Shown: piece by piece, positions 1 through 7,575 of the stretch
How the letters are laid out: every line of letters begins with the position of its first letter
Numbering within the stretch: the stretch's first letter is position 1
DNA from: Streptomyces sp. WMMB 322
GTDB lineage: Bacteria; Actinomycetota; Actinomycetes; Streptomycetales; Streptomycetaceae
NCBI RefSeq assembly: GCF_900090145.1
Contig: NZ_FMHI01000006.1
Location: 186,001-250,000, forward strand
Length of the DNA stretch: 64,000 nt
Direction: 5' to 3'
The notes under the pieces: generated by a model
The model's database searches: none
Seen by the model: only the letters and a program-made list of their open reading frames with translations
Told to the model about the DNA's origin: nothing
Position numbers and translations under genes: made by a program

Positions 1-2
1 GG

Positions 3-1376
3 GTCCAGGGCTTCATCGCGGAGGCGCTGTCCCGGCGGCTGGGCCGCCCGGTCGCCGTGACCCAACTCGGCATGGGCGACGGCCTGTCCGGCGGCCCGGG
101 TCCGCGGCCGAGGAGAAGCGAGGACCGAGCCGCCTGCGAACTCGGCGACGGCGGCACACAACCGGGCCCGGAGGATCTCTCCGGCCTGCGGGACGGGGCG
201 CCCCCCGCCGACCGCCTGGCGGCCCTCACGGCGGCCGTGGTGGGCCCGCCGCGGGCGGACGCGCCGCCGCCGGCCCCCTACCGGCTGACGCTGGGCACAG
301 CCGGCAACACACCTCGCAGCGCGGGCACTTCGGACGCCGCCGGCACCACGGCCAAGCGCGGCGGCATCGGCGACGAGCCGAGCGAAACCGCGGAGCCCCT
401 CCGTCCCCGTCCGCCCCGGGCACACTTCCCCTCCCTCCCCCGGGGCGGACGGCCCGCCCGGCGCACCACGCCGGACGAGGTCGCATCCGCACGCGAACAC
501 GCGCGCTTCTTCGCCCAGCAGGCGGACCGGCACGGCGGCGGCCACATCCGCACGCCGCTCGCGGCCTGCCTCGCGGGGCTGGTGCGCCGGCTGCACACGG
601 GCGGGGAGGGCCCGCATCACCCCCGGCTCGTGGCGGGCGCGGCCCGGTTGAGCTATCTGCTGGGCCGCGTCTACGCGGACGAACAGCGGCACGGCCTGGC
701 CCAGCGCGCGTTCGACACCGCCGCCCAGCTCGCCGCCGAGGGGGAGGACCCCGAATGCGTGGCGCTCGTGCAGCGGGCGCTCAGTTCGCAGGCGTACCAG
801 TTGGGGCACCGCCGCCTGAGCCTCGCCCTCGCCGAATCCGCGTGCGGGACGGCGCCCTCCGACGCTGCACCGTCGACGCGCTCGTTCCTGTACGCGGGGC
901 TCGCGGTCGCGCAGGCGGCGGAGGGCGAACGCAAGCAGGCCCTGGCCGCACTCGGCCGCGCCGAACACGAACTCGCCCGCGCACCGGCCGACTTGACGAC
1001 CGGGCCCGAATCCCCGGACGGCGGCGAGCCCGTCGGCTCCTACCAGGACGCGGCGCTGCACTACCAGGCGAGCCAGGTGCGGGCGGCGCTGGGAGACCGC
1101 GACGGTGCCGTGCGCGAGTTGCACGCCTCGCTGCGTTCCCGTCCGGCCGGCGAACGCCGCTCCCGCGCGCTGAGCGAGGCGGAACTGGCGGAACTGCTGC
1201 TCTCCGCGGGGCGGTTGGAGGAGGCGTGCTCGGCGTGGCGGAGCTTCCTGGAGGACTCGGCGCTCGTAAGGTCCGGCCGTGCCCGCCGTGCCCGCGACCG
1301 GATGCCACGGCTGCTGCGCCCGTACGCGCAGGAAGCCTGCGTCCAGGGCCTGTTGACGAGGGCGGGCCTCCCCTGA
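3..1376 (+). CDS. TPR-containing regulatory protein, 5' end outside the window
   Basis: The reading frame is open from base 3, and the first visible residues (VQGFIAEALSRRLGRPV) resemble the end of an N-terminal helix-turn-helix region in Streptomyces TPR regulators, so the start lies off the left edge. A GTG at 57 is in frame but falls inside this conserved segment and is unlikely to be the start. A Gly/Pro/Arg-rich linker of about 120 residues follows, then alanine-rich helical repeats (for example LAQRAFDTAAQLAAEG, LALAESACG, LAALGRAEHELA, AVRELHASLRS) of TPR character to the C-terminus. Proteins of this build act in Streptomyces as cytoplasmic developmental or antibiotic regulators, but I cannot name the partner or target. 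It is followed 83 bases later by an amidase gene on the same strand. Confidence 0.75.
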   Translation, partial: VQGFIAEALSRRLGRPVAVTQLGMGDGLSGGPGPRPRRSEDRAACELGDGGTQPGPEDLSGLRDGAPPADRLAALTAAVVGPPRADAPPPAPYRLTLGTAGNTPRSAGTSDAAGTTAKRGGIGDEPSETAEPLRPRPPRAHFPSLPRGGRPARRTTPDEVASAREHARFFAQQADRHGGGHIRTPLAACLAGLVRRLHTGGEGPHHPRLVAGAARLSYLLGRVYADEQRHGLAQRAFDTAAQLAAEGEDPECVALVQRALSSQAYQLGHRRLSLALAESACGTAPSDAAPSTRSFLYAGLAVAQAAEGERKQALAALGRAEHELARAPADLTTGPESPDGGEPVGSYQDAALHYQASQVRAALGDRDGAVRELHASLRSRPAGERRSRALSEAELAELLLSAGRLEEACSAWRSFLEDSALVRSGRARRARDRMPRLLRPYAQEACVQGLLTRAGLP

Positions 1377-1459
1377 AACGCACGGGAAACGGAGTAAGCG
1401 CCCGGCCCGGCGGGCATCACCCCCGAACACACGAGCGCTGAGGAAGGTACGGGGCAGAC

Positions 1460-2050
1460 ATGGCCACACCCATCACAGCAAGCGCCTTCGTCGCGGCCCT
1501 GGAGAACGAGGGCGTGACGGTCGAAGAGGTCCGCGACTGGCGCAATCACAACCGCAACCACAAGGGCCCGTGGGGCCCGGTCCACGGCATCATGATCCAC
1601 CACACCGTGACCAGCGGCGCCAAGGAGACGGTCGACCTCATCTACGACGGGCGATCCGATCTGCCCGGACCGCTGGCGCACGGCGCGATCACCAAGGACG
1701 GCACGGTTCATCTCGTCGGCCACGGCCGCGCGAACCACGCCGGACTCGGCGACGACGACGTGCTACGCGCGGTGATAGCGGAGGACGACCTGCCCGGACC
1801 GAACGAGATGAACACGGACGGCAACCGGTACTTCTACGGCTTCGAATGCGAGAACCTCGGCGACGGCGACGACCCGTGGCCCGAAGAGCAGCTCGACGCC
1901 ATGGAACGTGCCGCCGCCGCGCTGTGCAGGCATCACGGCTGGACCGAGGACTCGGTCATCGGCCACCTGGAGTGGACGAACCAGAAGTCCGACCCGCGCG
2001 GCTTCACCATGGACGCGATGCGCAAGCGCATCGCCGCACGCCTGAAGTGA
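1460..2050 (+). CDS. N-acetylmuramoyl-L-alanine amidase (Amidase_2/PGRP fold)
   Basis: 196 residues. Predicted to cleave the bond between N-acetylmuramic acid and L-alanine in peptidoglycan. The first zinc histidine is in IMIHHTVTSG (His47), the substrate-groove segment is VGHGRANHAGLG (about 86-97), and the other ligands are in GHLEWT (His169) and KSDPRG (Asp178). This is the ordinary type-2 amidase set, and the protein is little more than this one domain. No signal peptide or cell-wall-binding repeat is visible, so it may act in the cytoplasm or on released muropeptides, or leave the cell by another route. The start is an ATG 13 bases after a GAGGAAGG ribosome-binding sequence. The gene stands alone between the regulator and a PLP-enzyme gene. 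Confidence 0.88.
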   Translation: MATPITASAFVAALENEGVTVEEVRDWRNHNRNHKGPWGPVHGIMIHHTVTSGAKETVDLIYDGRSDLPGPLAHGAITKDGTVHLVGHGRANHAGLGDDDVLRAVIAEDDLPGPNEMNTDGNRYFYGFECENLGDGDDPWPEEQLDAMERAAAALCRHHGWTEDSVIGHLEWTNQKSDPRGFTMDAMRKRIAARLK

Positions 2051-2097
2051 GGGGACTCTGAGGCGACGGGAGGGGCGGTCGGCGCGACAATGCGGGT

Positions 2098-3099
2098 GTG
2101 AACAGCAGCGCCTCCGCCCCTCACCCGCACTCCGGCTCCCCGTGCCCGGCCGGTGACGGCGCGCCCTCGGCGGACGGCCTGCTCACCGCTCTCGCCCCGC
2201 CGCCGCTGCTCCCTTCGCCGCTCCAGGAGATCCGGGACGAGCGCTTCACGGGCCGCGGCGTGCGGCTGCTGCTCAAGCGCGACGACCTGATACACCCGCG
2301 TCTTCCGGGCAACAAATGGCGGAAACTCGTCCCTAACCTGCGTGCCGCAGCAGAAGGCGGCCACACCGCGCTGCTGACGTTCGGCGGTGCCTACTCCAAC
2401 CATCTGCGGGCGACAGCCGCCGCCGGCCGCATGCTGGAGCTGGCCACCATCGGCGTGGTACGCGGCGACGAACTGGCCCGCCGGCCGCTCAACGCCTCAC
2501 TCGCCCAGTGCGCCGCCGACGGCATGACGCTCCACTTCGTCTCCCGCTCCGACTACAGGCGCCGCCATGAACCGGACTTCGCCGACCGGCTCCTCGGCGG
2601 CACCGACGGCACCGACGGCATGCAGATGGCGCGGGAGGCGTTCCGGATACCCGAGGGCGGCAGCAACTCCCTTGCCGTGCACGGCTGCACGGCGCTCGGC
2701 GAGGAACTGCGCGACCGCACCGACGTCGCCGCCGTCGCGTGCGGCACCGGCGGCACCCTGGCCGGCCTCGCCGCCGGTCTCGGTGCCGGGCGGAGCGCAC
2801 TCGGCATCCCGGTGCTGCGCGGGGGCTTCCTCGCCGGCGACGTCGGTGAGCTGCAGCGAAGCGCGTTCGGCGGCCCGCGCGGCACCTGGCGTCTGGACGA
2901 GCGGTTCCACTTCGGCGGCTACGCCCGCGTCGACCGCGAACTGGACGAATTCGCCGACGACTTCGCCGCCAGGCACGCCCTGCCGCCGCTGGAGCGGGTC
3001 TACGTGGCCAAGCTGCTGTTCGCGCTCACCGCACTCGTGGAAGAGGGTGCCTTCGCCCCGGGCAGCACCGTGACCGCCGTCGTCACCGGCCGGCGTTAG
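2098..3099 (+). CDS. 1-aminocyclopropane-1-carboxylate deaminase/D-cysteine desulfhydrase family PLP enzyme
   Basis: 333 residues, fold-type II pyridoxal-phosphate enzyme. The PLP lysine is Lys73 in LPGNKWRKL, the motif typical of this family, followed by GGAYSNHLRA, where the serine and asparagine bind substrate carboxylate and cofactor. A glycine-rich phosphate loop is present as ACGTGGTLAG. The family contains ACC deaminase and D-cysteine desulfhydrase; the sequence alone does not decide between them, so the substrate is open. The GTG start gives a serine/proline-rich N-terminus of about 30 residues before the domain. A second start further in is possible. A GNAT gene starts only nine bases after the stop and probably shares its transcript. 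Confidence 0.85.
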   Translation: MNSSASAPHPHSGSPCPAGDGAPSADGLLTALAPPPLLPSPLQEIRDERFTGRGVRLLLKRDDLIHPRLPGNKWRKLVPNLRAAAEGGHTALLTFGGAYSNHLRATAAAGRMLELATIGVVRGDELARRPLNASLAQCAADGMTLHFVSRSDYRRRHEPDFADRLLGGTDGTDGMQMAREAFRIPEGGSNSLAVHGCTALGEELRDRTDVAAVACGTGGTLAGLAAGLGAGRSALGIPVLRGGFLAGDVGELQRSAFGGPRGTWRLDERFHFGGYARVDRELDEFADDFAARHALPPLERVYVAKLLFALTALVEEGAFAPGSTVTAVVTGRR

Positions 3100-3108
3100 C
3101 GTGGAGAG

Positions 3109-3594
3109 ATGATCAGAGCCGCGGAGCCGTCCGACGTACCCGCCATCCACGCGATGATCCGCGAACTCGCCGAGTACGAACGGGCCCTGGAACATGCCAG
3201 GGCCACGGAGCGGCAGTTGCACGACGCCCTCTTCTGCGAACACCCCGCGGTCTTCGCTCTGATCGCCGAGGAGACCACGGAGAGTGAGCCCGTCGGTTTC
3301 GCTCTGTGGTTCCTCAATTTCTCCACATGGACCGGCACTCACGGTGTGTATCTGGAGGACCTGTACGTGCGCCCGGCCGCCCGCGGCGCGGGGCACGGCA
3401 GGCAACTGCTTTCAGCCCTTGCCGGAATCTGTGTCGAACGGGGTTATGAACGCTTCGAGTGGTGGGTATTGGACTGGAACGACCCCTCGATCGGTTTCTA
3501 CAGATCACTCGGCGCCGAACCGATGGAGGAGTGGACGGTCTTCCGTATGTCCGGGGAACCACTGAGGAAGCTGGCAGACGGCAACACAGCGTAA
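3109..3594 (+). CDS. GNAT N-acetyltransferase, diamine/spermidine N-acetyltransferase-like
   Basis: 161 residues. The acetyl-CoA loop is RPAARGAGHGRQLL (about 88-101), preceded by the beta-4 segment VYLEDLYV, and the C-terminal part NDPSIGFYRSLGAEPMEEW is the GNAT motif B. The overall pattern (HPAVFALIAEE, GFALWFLNFSTW, GVYLEDLYV) is that of the SSAT-like branch, whose members acetylate polyamines or thialysine. Substrate assignment is inference. It lies nine bases after the PLP-enzyme gene, so co-transcription is likely. The stop is followed by the 266-base leader region of prsH-sigH. Confidence 0.85.
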   Translation: MIRAAEPSDVPAIHAMIRELAEYERALEHARATERQLHDALFCEHPAVFALIAEETTESEPVGFALWFLNFSTWTGTHGVYLEDLYVRPAARGAGHGRQLLSALAGICVERGYERFEWWVLDWNDPSIGFYRSLGAEPMEEWTVFRMSGEPLRKLADGNTA

Positions 3595-3636
3595 CCATCG
3601 GGGATTCACGACCTCCGACCCCTAGCCACAGAAAGT

Positions 3637-3657
3637 ACCCATATGTTTACTATGGGT
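3637..3657. promoter_or_regulatory. 7-bp perfect inverted repeat in the prsH-sigH upstream region
   Basis: The arms acccata and tatgggt are separated by seven bases (tgtttac) in an AT-richer patch about 205 bases before prsH. The S. coelicolor sigH locus is known to have several promoters and a developmental repressor acting upstream. This palindrome is a candidate protein-binding site or part of a promoter (the right arm overlaps a TACTAT hexamer), but no regulator can be named from sequence. Confidence 0.35.
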
Positions 3658-3860
3658 GACGCTCATGTGATGGGGAGCCGCAGTTCGTCGTAGATCCATG
3701 CGGGCGACATCAGCTCGCGGATCGCGATAGCGTCGCAGGCGAACCATCGACGGCGTCAGTCCGTTGGTTCTCCGTGGCGGAGATCCACGGGCAGGGCGGC
3801 GGACCGACGCACTCGTACAGCGAACGAGCCGAACCGGCTTGTGCCACTTTGGAGGTGAGG

Positions 3861-4283
3861 GTGTCCCAGATCGCAGGTGAGCCCGTGGGGCAGGACGGAC
3901 AGGACTTCGTCGAGGTCCGGCTGCCCGCGGCGGGTGCCTATCTGTCGGTGTTGCGCACGGCCACGGCCGGGCTCGCAGCCCGCTTGGACTTCACCCTTGA
4001 CGAGATCGAGGATCTGCGGATCGCCGTCGACGAGGCGTGCGCGATCCTCCTCCAGCAGGCGCTGCCGGGCTCCGTGCTCAGCTGCGTCTTCAGGCTCGTC
4101 GGCGATTCCCTCAGGGTCACCGTCTCGGCACCCACGACCGACGGCAGGGCGCCGGAGCGCGACACCTTCGCCTGGACCGTGCTCTCCGCCCTGGCCGGCG
4201 AGGTGGACTCGGCGGTCTCCGACGACCGTACGGTCAGCATCAGCCTGCACAAGAAGCGCGGTGCCGGCCCCGGAGCGCCGTGA
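3861..4283 (+). CDS. prsH: PrsH/UshX-type anti-sigma factor (RsbW-like serine kinase fold)
   Basis: 140 residues. A GHKL-type (Bergerat fold) anti-sigma factor that should bind and silence the SigB-like sigma factor encoded next to it. The N-box is DLRIAVDEACAILLQQ (about 51-66), and a GHKL C-terminal sheet follows (FRLVGDSLRVTVS, DDRTVSISL). The start is the GTG immediately preceded by ggaggtgagg; the frame is open further upstream, but the extra 29 codons lack family similarity. The last bases overlap the sigma gene as GTGA, so the pair is translationally coupled, which keeps antagonist and target in balance. In S. coelicolor this gene and sigH respond to osmotic and developmental signals. 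The symbol rests on sequence type and gene order. Confidence 0.85.
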   Translation: MSQIAGEPVGQDGQDFVEVRLPAAGAYLSVLRTATAGLAARLDFTLDEIEDLRIAVDEACAILLQQALPGSVLSCVFRLVGDSLRVTVSAPTTDGRAPERDTFAWTVLSALAGEVDSAVSDDRTVSISLHKKRGAGPGAP

Positions 4284-5287
4284 CCGGCCACGAGGCACGG
4301 GAGCATTGGGCGGGCCGCGCCGGTGCGGCGGCCGACCAGGTCGTGCCTGAGCAGGCCAGGCCGCACCCCGCCGACCCCAGCAGTCAGCGACCGGAGCAGG
4401 CAGAGCGGGCGGACGCGATGGACATGCAGCAACAGGAGACGCACGGACACGAGACCGCGCGCGGGCACGAGCACGGTGCCGGCCAGCACGGCGCACGCAC
4501 GGCACGGGCTGCGCAGTTCGCGCACTTCGACCCGCACGACCGCAGCGGAGCCCGGGGGATGTTCATCGCGCTGCGCGGTCTTCCCGACGGCTCCCCCGAG
4601 CGTGCCGAGCTGCGCAACCACCTGGTGCGGATGCATCTTCCGCTGGTCGAGCACCTGGCCCGCCGCTTCCGCAACCGGGGCGAGCCCCTCGACGACCTGA
4701 CGCAGGTCGCCACGATCGGTCTGATCAAGTCGGTCGACCGCTTCGACCCGGAGCGCGGCGTGGAGTTCTCCACCTACGCCACCCCCACCGTCGTGGGCGA
4801 GATCAAACGGCACTTCCGTGACAAGGGCTGGGCCGTGCGTGTCCCGCGCCGCCTTCAGGAACTGCGTCTGTCGCTCACCTCCGCGACGGCGGAGCTGTCC
4901 CAACTGCACGGCAGGGCCCCGACCGTGCACGAACTGGCCCAGCGCCTGTCGATCTCCGAGGAGGAGGTGCTGGAGGGCCTGGAGTCCGCCAACGCCTACA
5001 GCACTCTCTCCCTCGACGTTCCCGACACCGACGACGAGTCGCCGGCCGTCGCGGACACCCTGGGCGCGGAGGACGACGCCCTCGAGGGTGTGGAGTACCG
5101 AGAATCGCTCAAGCCCCTGCTGGAGGAACTGCCGCCGCGCGAGAAGAAGATCCTGCTGCTGCGCTTCTTCGGCAACATGACGCAGTCGCAGATCGCGCAG
5201 GAGGTCGGCATCTCGCAGATGCACGTATCGCGCCTTCTGGCACGTACGTTGGCGCAGCTGCGCGACAGGCTTCTGATCGAGGAGTGA
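4280..5287 (+). CDS. sigH: SigB/SigF-family stress sigma factor SigH
   Basis: 335 residues from the GTG that overlaps the prsH stop. An N-terminal extension of about 90 residues rich in His, Gln and Ala precedes the conserved part. Sigma region 2 covers about 105-175 (DDLTQVATIGLIKSVDRF, YATPTVVGEIKRHFRD), region 3 about 185-255, and the region 4 helix-turn-helix TQSQIAQEVGISQMHVSRL about 301-319. It directs RNA polymerase to general-stress and sporulation promoters in the SigB-like class. The frame remains open upstream through prsH to an ATG at 4037, and internal ATGs occur at 4418 and 4559, the latter after a GGAG. Several size forms are therefore possible, as reported for S. coelicolor SigH. 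A strong bidirectional terminator follows. Confidence 0.92.
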   Translation: MTGHEAREHWAGRAGAAADQVVPEQARPHPADPSSQRPEQAERADAMDMQQQETHGHETARGHEHGAGQHGARTARAAQFAHFDPHDRSGARGMFIALRGLPDGSPERAELRNHLVRMHLPLVEHLARRFRNRGEPLDDLTQVATIGLIKSVDRFDPERGVEFSTYATPTVVGEIKRHFRDKGWAVRVPRRLQELRLSLTSATAELSQLHGRAPTVHELAQRLSISEEEVLEGLESANAYSTLSLDVPDTDDESPAVADTLGAEDDALEGVEYRESLKPLLEELPPREKKILLLRFFGNMTQSQIAQEVGISQMHVSRLLARTLAQLRDRLLIEE

Positions 5288-5288
5288 C

Positions 5289-5342
5289 GGGCGTACGAGA
5301 AGGAGCCCGGCCGGGATCGGCCGGGCTCCTTCTCGTACGCCC
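5289..5342. terminator. Bidirectional terminator, 24-bp perfect stem
   Basis: Arms 5289-5312 and 5319-5342 are perfectly complementary with a six-base loop. It begins one base after the sigH stop and ends 15 bases before the stop of the convergent membrane-protein gene, so it can serve both. Confidence 0.9.
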
Positions 5343-5357
5343 GAAGGCCGGGGAGAG

Positions 5358-5795
5358 CTACGCGTCGCGCGGTCCGATGCCCAGCGCCTCCGTCGCCGTG
5401 GGATTGACGAGACAGCCGAGCACCGCGACGCCCGTCAGCGCGATGACGATGCCCCCGGCTGTCCACACGCCGCCGTTCTGAGCCATCTGGTAGCCCGTGG
5501 GCAGCGCGATCAACTGCACGATCATCGACGGTCCCCGGCTCCACCGCCTGCGCAGCCACAATCCCCGTGCGGCTGCGAGCGGGAGCACGGAGAGCGCCAG
5601 GACGGTCACGGCCATGGTGACCGCCTGCACCATTCCGTCCGGCTCGTCCGTCGTGAGCTTCACCAGCGACGCGACACCGAACGCGGCAACGACCGCCCCT
5701 TCGAGCGCGGTCAGCACGGCGGCGGCCGTGAGGCGTCGTGGGCGGCGGCCATCGGGAACCTCGCGGGGCGAGGACGTCTCATTCGGTGTCGGCAC
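5358..5795 (-). CDS. Small integral membrane protein of unknown function
   Basis: 145 residues from a GTG at 5795. Four hydrophobic segments are visible: LTAAAVLTALEGAVVAAFGV, an AVTMAVTVLALSVLPLAAA segment, MIVQLIALPTGYQM and IVIALTGVAVLGCLV, with an arginine-rich turn (LRRRWSRG) between the second and third. This suggests four membrane spans. No catalytic motif is seen. A homologue occupies the same place between sigH and the lipid-kinase gene in other Streptomyces as I remember it. The frame is open further upstream, but that part overlaps the divergent kinase gene, so the downstream GTG is preferred. It diverges from the kinase gene with 79 bases between starts. Confidence 0.7.
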   Translation of the reverse strand: MPTPNETSSPREVPDGRRPRRLTAAAVLTALEGAVVAAFGVASLVKLTTDEPDGMVQAVTMAVTVLALSVLPLAAARGLWLRRRWSRGPSMIVQLIALPTGYQMAQNGGVWTAGGIVIALTGVAVLGCLVNPTATEALGIGPRDA

Positions 5796-5874
5796 GGTGA
5801 AGAGCGTAGTCCCACGCGTGCAGACGTCCGCAACGCCAGGGGGCGCACCGCCCCGCCTATGTACGCTGCCCTCC

Positions 5875-6843
5875 ATGCGCGCACTCCTCGTCGTCAATCC
5901 GGTAGCGACCACCACCAGCCTGCGCACGCGAGAGGTCATCACCCACGCACTCGCGAGCGACCTCAAGCTGGACGTGGTGACGACCGAGTCCCGCGGGCAC
6001 GCCCGTGAACTGGCGCGGCTGGCGGCGCAGAACGGGGAGACGCGGCTGGTGATCGCGCTCGGCGGCGACGGCACCGTCAACGAGGTCGTGAACGGTCTGC
6101 TGCACCAGGGGCCGGACCCGGAGAGACTCCCCCGCCTCGCGGTCGTGCCCGGCGGTTCCACCAACGTCTTCGCCCGCGCGCTGGGCCTGCCCAATCACGC
6201 CGTCGAGGCGACCGGAGCGCTGCTCGACGCCATCGAGTCGGGCCGGGAGCGCACGATCGGCCTCGGTCTCGCTTCGGGAGTGCCGGACACGGAGGACGCG
6301 GGGCTGCGCCCGCGCTGGTTCACCTTCTGCGCGGGCCTCGGCTTCGACGCCGGCGTCGTGGGCCGCGTCGAGCAGAAACGGGAACTCGGCAAGCGTTCGA
6401 CCCATGCCCTGTACGTGCGACAGGTGTTGAAGCAGTTCGCCAAGGAACAGCACCGCAGCCGCGGCACGATCAGGCTGGAGCGGAAAGAGCACGAGCCGGT
6501 CGAGGATCTCGTGGCGTCGATAGTCTGCAACACCGCACCGTGGACCTATCTGGGCAACCGGCCCGTCTACGCCGCGCCCCGCGCCTCATTCGACACCGCC
6601 CTCGACGTGCTCGGGCTCTCGCGGCTGACGCCCCTGGCCATGAGCCGGTACGGCACCCAGCTGCTCACCTCGAGCCCCACCCGCGGACCCCGCGGTAAAC
6701 ACGCGGTAACGCTCCATGACATCGAGGACTTCACCTTGCATTCGCAGGTTCCACTGCCGTTTCAGATGGACGGTGACCACCTGGGAGTGCGGAACAGCGT
6801 GAACTTCACAGGCGTACGCCGTGCACTGCGTGTGATTGCTTAA
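5875..6843 (+). CDS. Diacylglycerol kinase-like lipid/sphingosine kinase family protein
   Basis: 322 residues. The DAGK catalytic core is clear: the N-terminal VVNPVAT, the nucleotide loop GGDGTVNEVVNG (about 63-74) and PGGSTNVFARALGL (about 92-105). Predicted to phosphorylate a lipid alcohol (diacylglycerol or a related lipid) with ATP at the inner membrane face. The C-terminal part GDHLGVR and SVNFTG matches the second lobe of the fold. An in-frame GTG far upstream would overlap the divergent gene; the ATG is chosen because MRALLVVNP is the usual family N-terminus. A homologue also lies beside whiB1 in mycobacteria (Rv3218 region), so the pairing with wblE is old. Confidence 0.88.
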   Translation: MRALLVVNPVATTTSLRTREVITHALASDLKLDVVTTESRGHARELARLAAQNGETRLVIALGGDGTVNEVVNGLLHQGPDPERLPRLAVVPGGSTNVFARALGLPNHAVEATGALLDAIESGRERTIGLGLASGVPDTEDAGLRPRWFTFCAGLGFDAGVVGRVEQKRELGKRSTHALYVRQVLKQFAKEQHRSRGTIRLERKEHEPVEDLVASIVCNTAPWTYLGNRPVYAAPRASFDTALDVLGLSRLTPLAMSRYGTQLLTSSPTRGPRGKHAVTLHDIEDFTLHSQVPLPFQMDGDHLGVRNSVNFTGVRRALRVIA

Positions 6844-7100
6844 GTCCAAGGCCCAAAAGTCCTTCCACTCGAACGTTTAGGCCAGGATCCACCCCCTGGA
6901 AGTACGCCTGTGAGGGAGGCGACACCAAGGAATCAAAAAAAACTTGGCGGAGGGGGTTGTATCCGCCGCCGAGGTTTGCGAGTCTCTTCATGGCGATCGG
7001 GCGGCCCCTCACGGCGGCCCCCAGGTGCCCGAATCCTTTCTCTCATTTCCACTGGGACCCGCATCACAGTCGATCGGCAGCCCTTCCCTTGCGAGAGGAT

Positions 7101-7118
7101 TCGTGAAAGCGTTCACAT
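7101..7118. promoter_or_regulatory. Crp-type palindrome upstream of wblE
   Basis: The core is GTGA-N6-TCAC (gtga aagcgt tcac at 7103-7116), matching the half-sites bound by actinobacterial Crp proteins, 41 bases before the wblE start. Mycobacterial whiB1 is known to be controlled by a Crp homologue, which supports the reading. The rest of 6844-7156 holds an A-rich run (about 6936-6943) and a TTGTAT hexamer that may belong to the promoter. Confidence 0.5.
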
Positions 7119-7156
7119 TCACAAGCCCAGCACACTCACAAGGAGAGGTAGCAGCC

Positions 7157-7420
7157 ATGGACTGGCGTCACCACGCCGTTTGCCGCGAGGAAGACCCCGA
7201 GCTGTTCTTCCCCATCGGCAACACTGGTCCTGCGCTGCTGCAGATCGAGGAAGCGAAGGCCGTCTGCCGCCGCTGCCCCGTCATGGAGCAGTGCCTGCAG
7301 TGGGCCCTGGAGTCCGGCCAGGACTCCGGTGTCTGGGGGGGCCTCAGCGAGGATGAGCGCCGCGCGATGAAGCGCCGCGCCGCTCGCAACCGGGCGCGGA
7401 ACAACGCCGCGACCGCCTGA
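7157..7420 (+). CDS. wblE: WhiB-family Fe-S regulator WblE (WhiB1 type)
   Basis: 87 residues. The four iron-sulfur cysteines are Cys9, Cys37, Cys40 and Cys46, with the same spacing as mycobacterial WhiB1, followed by the G(V/I)WGG turn (GVWGGL, about 60-65) and a basic tail (MKRRAARNRARN). WhiB1-type proteins bind the major sigma factor and respond to nitric oxide or oxygen at a [4Fe-4S] cluster. The start is fixed by AGGAGAGG upstream. The gene is monocistronic: a 313-base leader region lies before it and a perfect hairpin after it. Confidence 0.95.
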   Translation: MDWRHHAVCREEDPELFFPIGNTGPALLQIEEAKAVCRRCPVMEQCLQWALESGQDSGVWGGLSEDERRAMKRRAARNRARNNAATA

Positions 7421-7497
7421 GACTGACGCCCACACCCGGCCACTCGCTGCATCCCGAGCCGCAGCACGCAGTGCCACGAAGAGCACCGCGTTCATAC

Positions 7498-7539
7498 AGA
7501 CGTGGAGCCCCGGCCCAACAGGGCCGGGGCTCCACGTCT
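7498..7539. terminator. Terminator between wblE and the histidine-kinase gene
   Basis: A 19-bp perfect stem (7498-7516 with 7521-7539) and a four-base loop aaca, followed by ttg. It sits between two convergent genes and can stop transcription from both sides. Confidence 0.88.
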
Positions 7540-7575
7540 TTGCGCCTTCGCCGCGTCTGCCTGTTCCCGGCCGCT

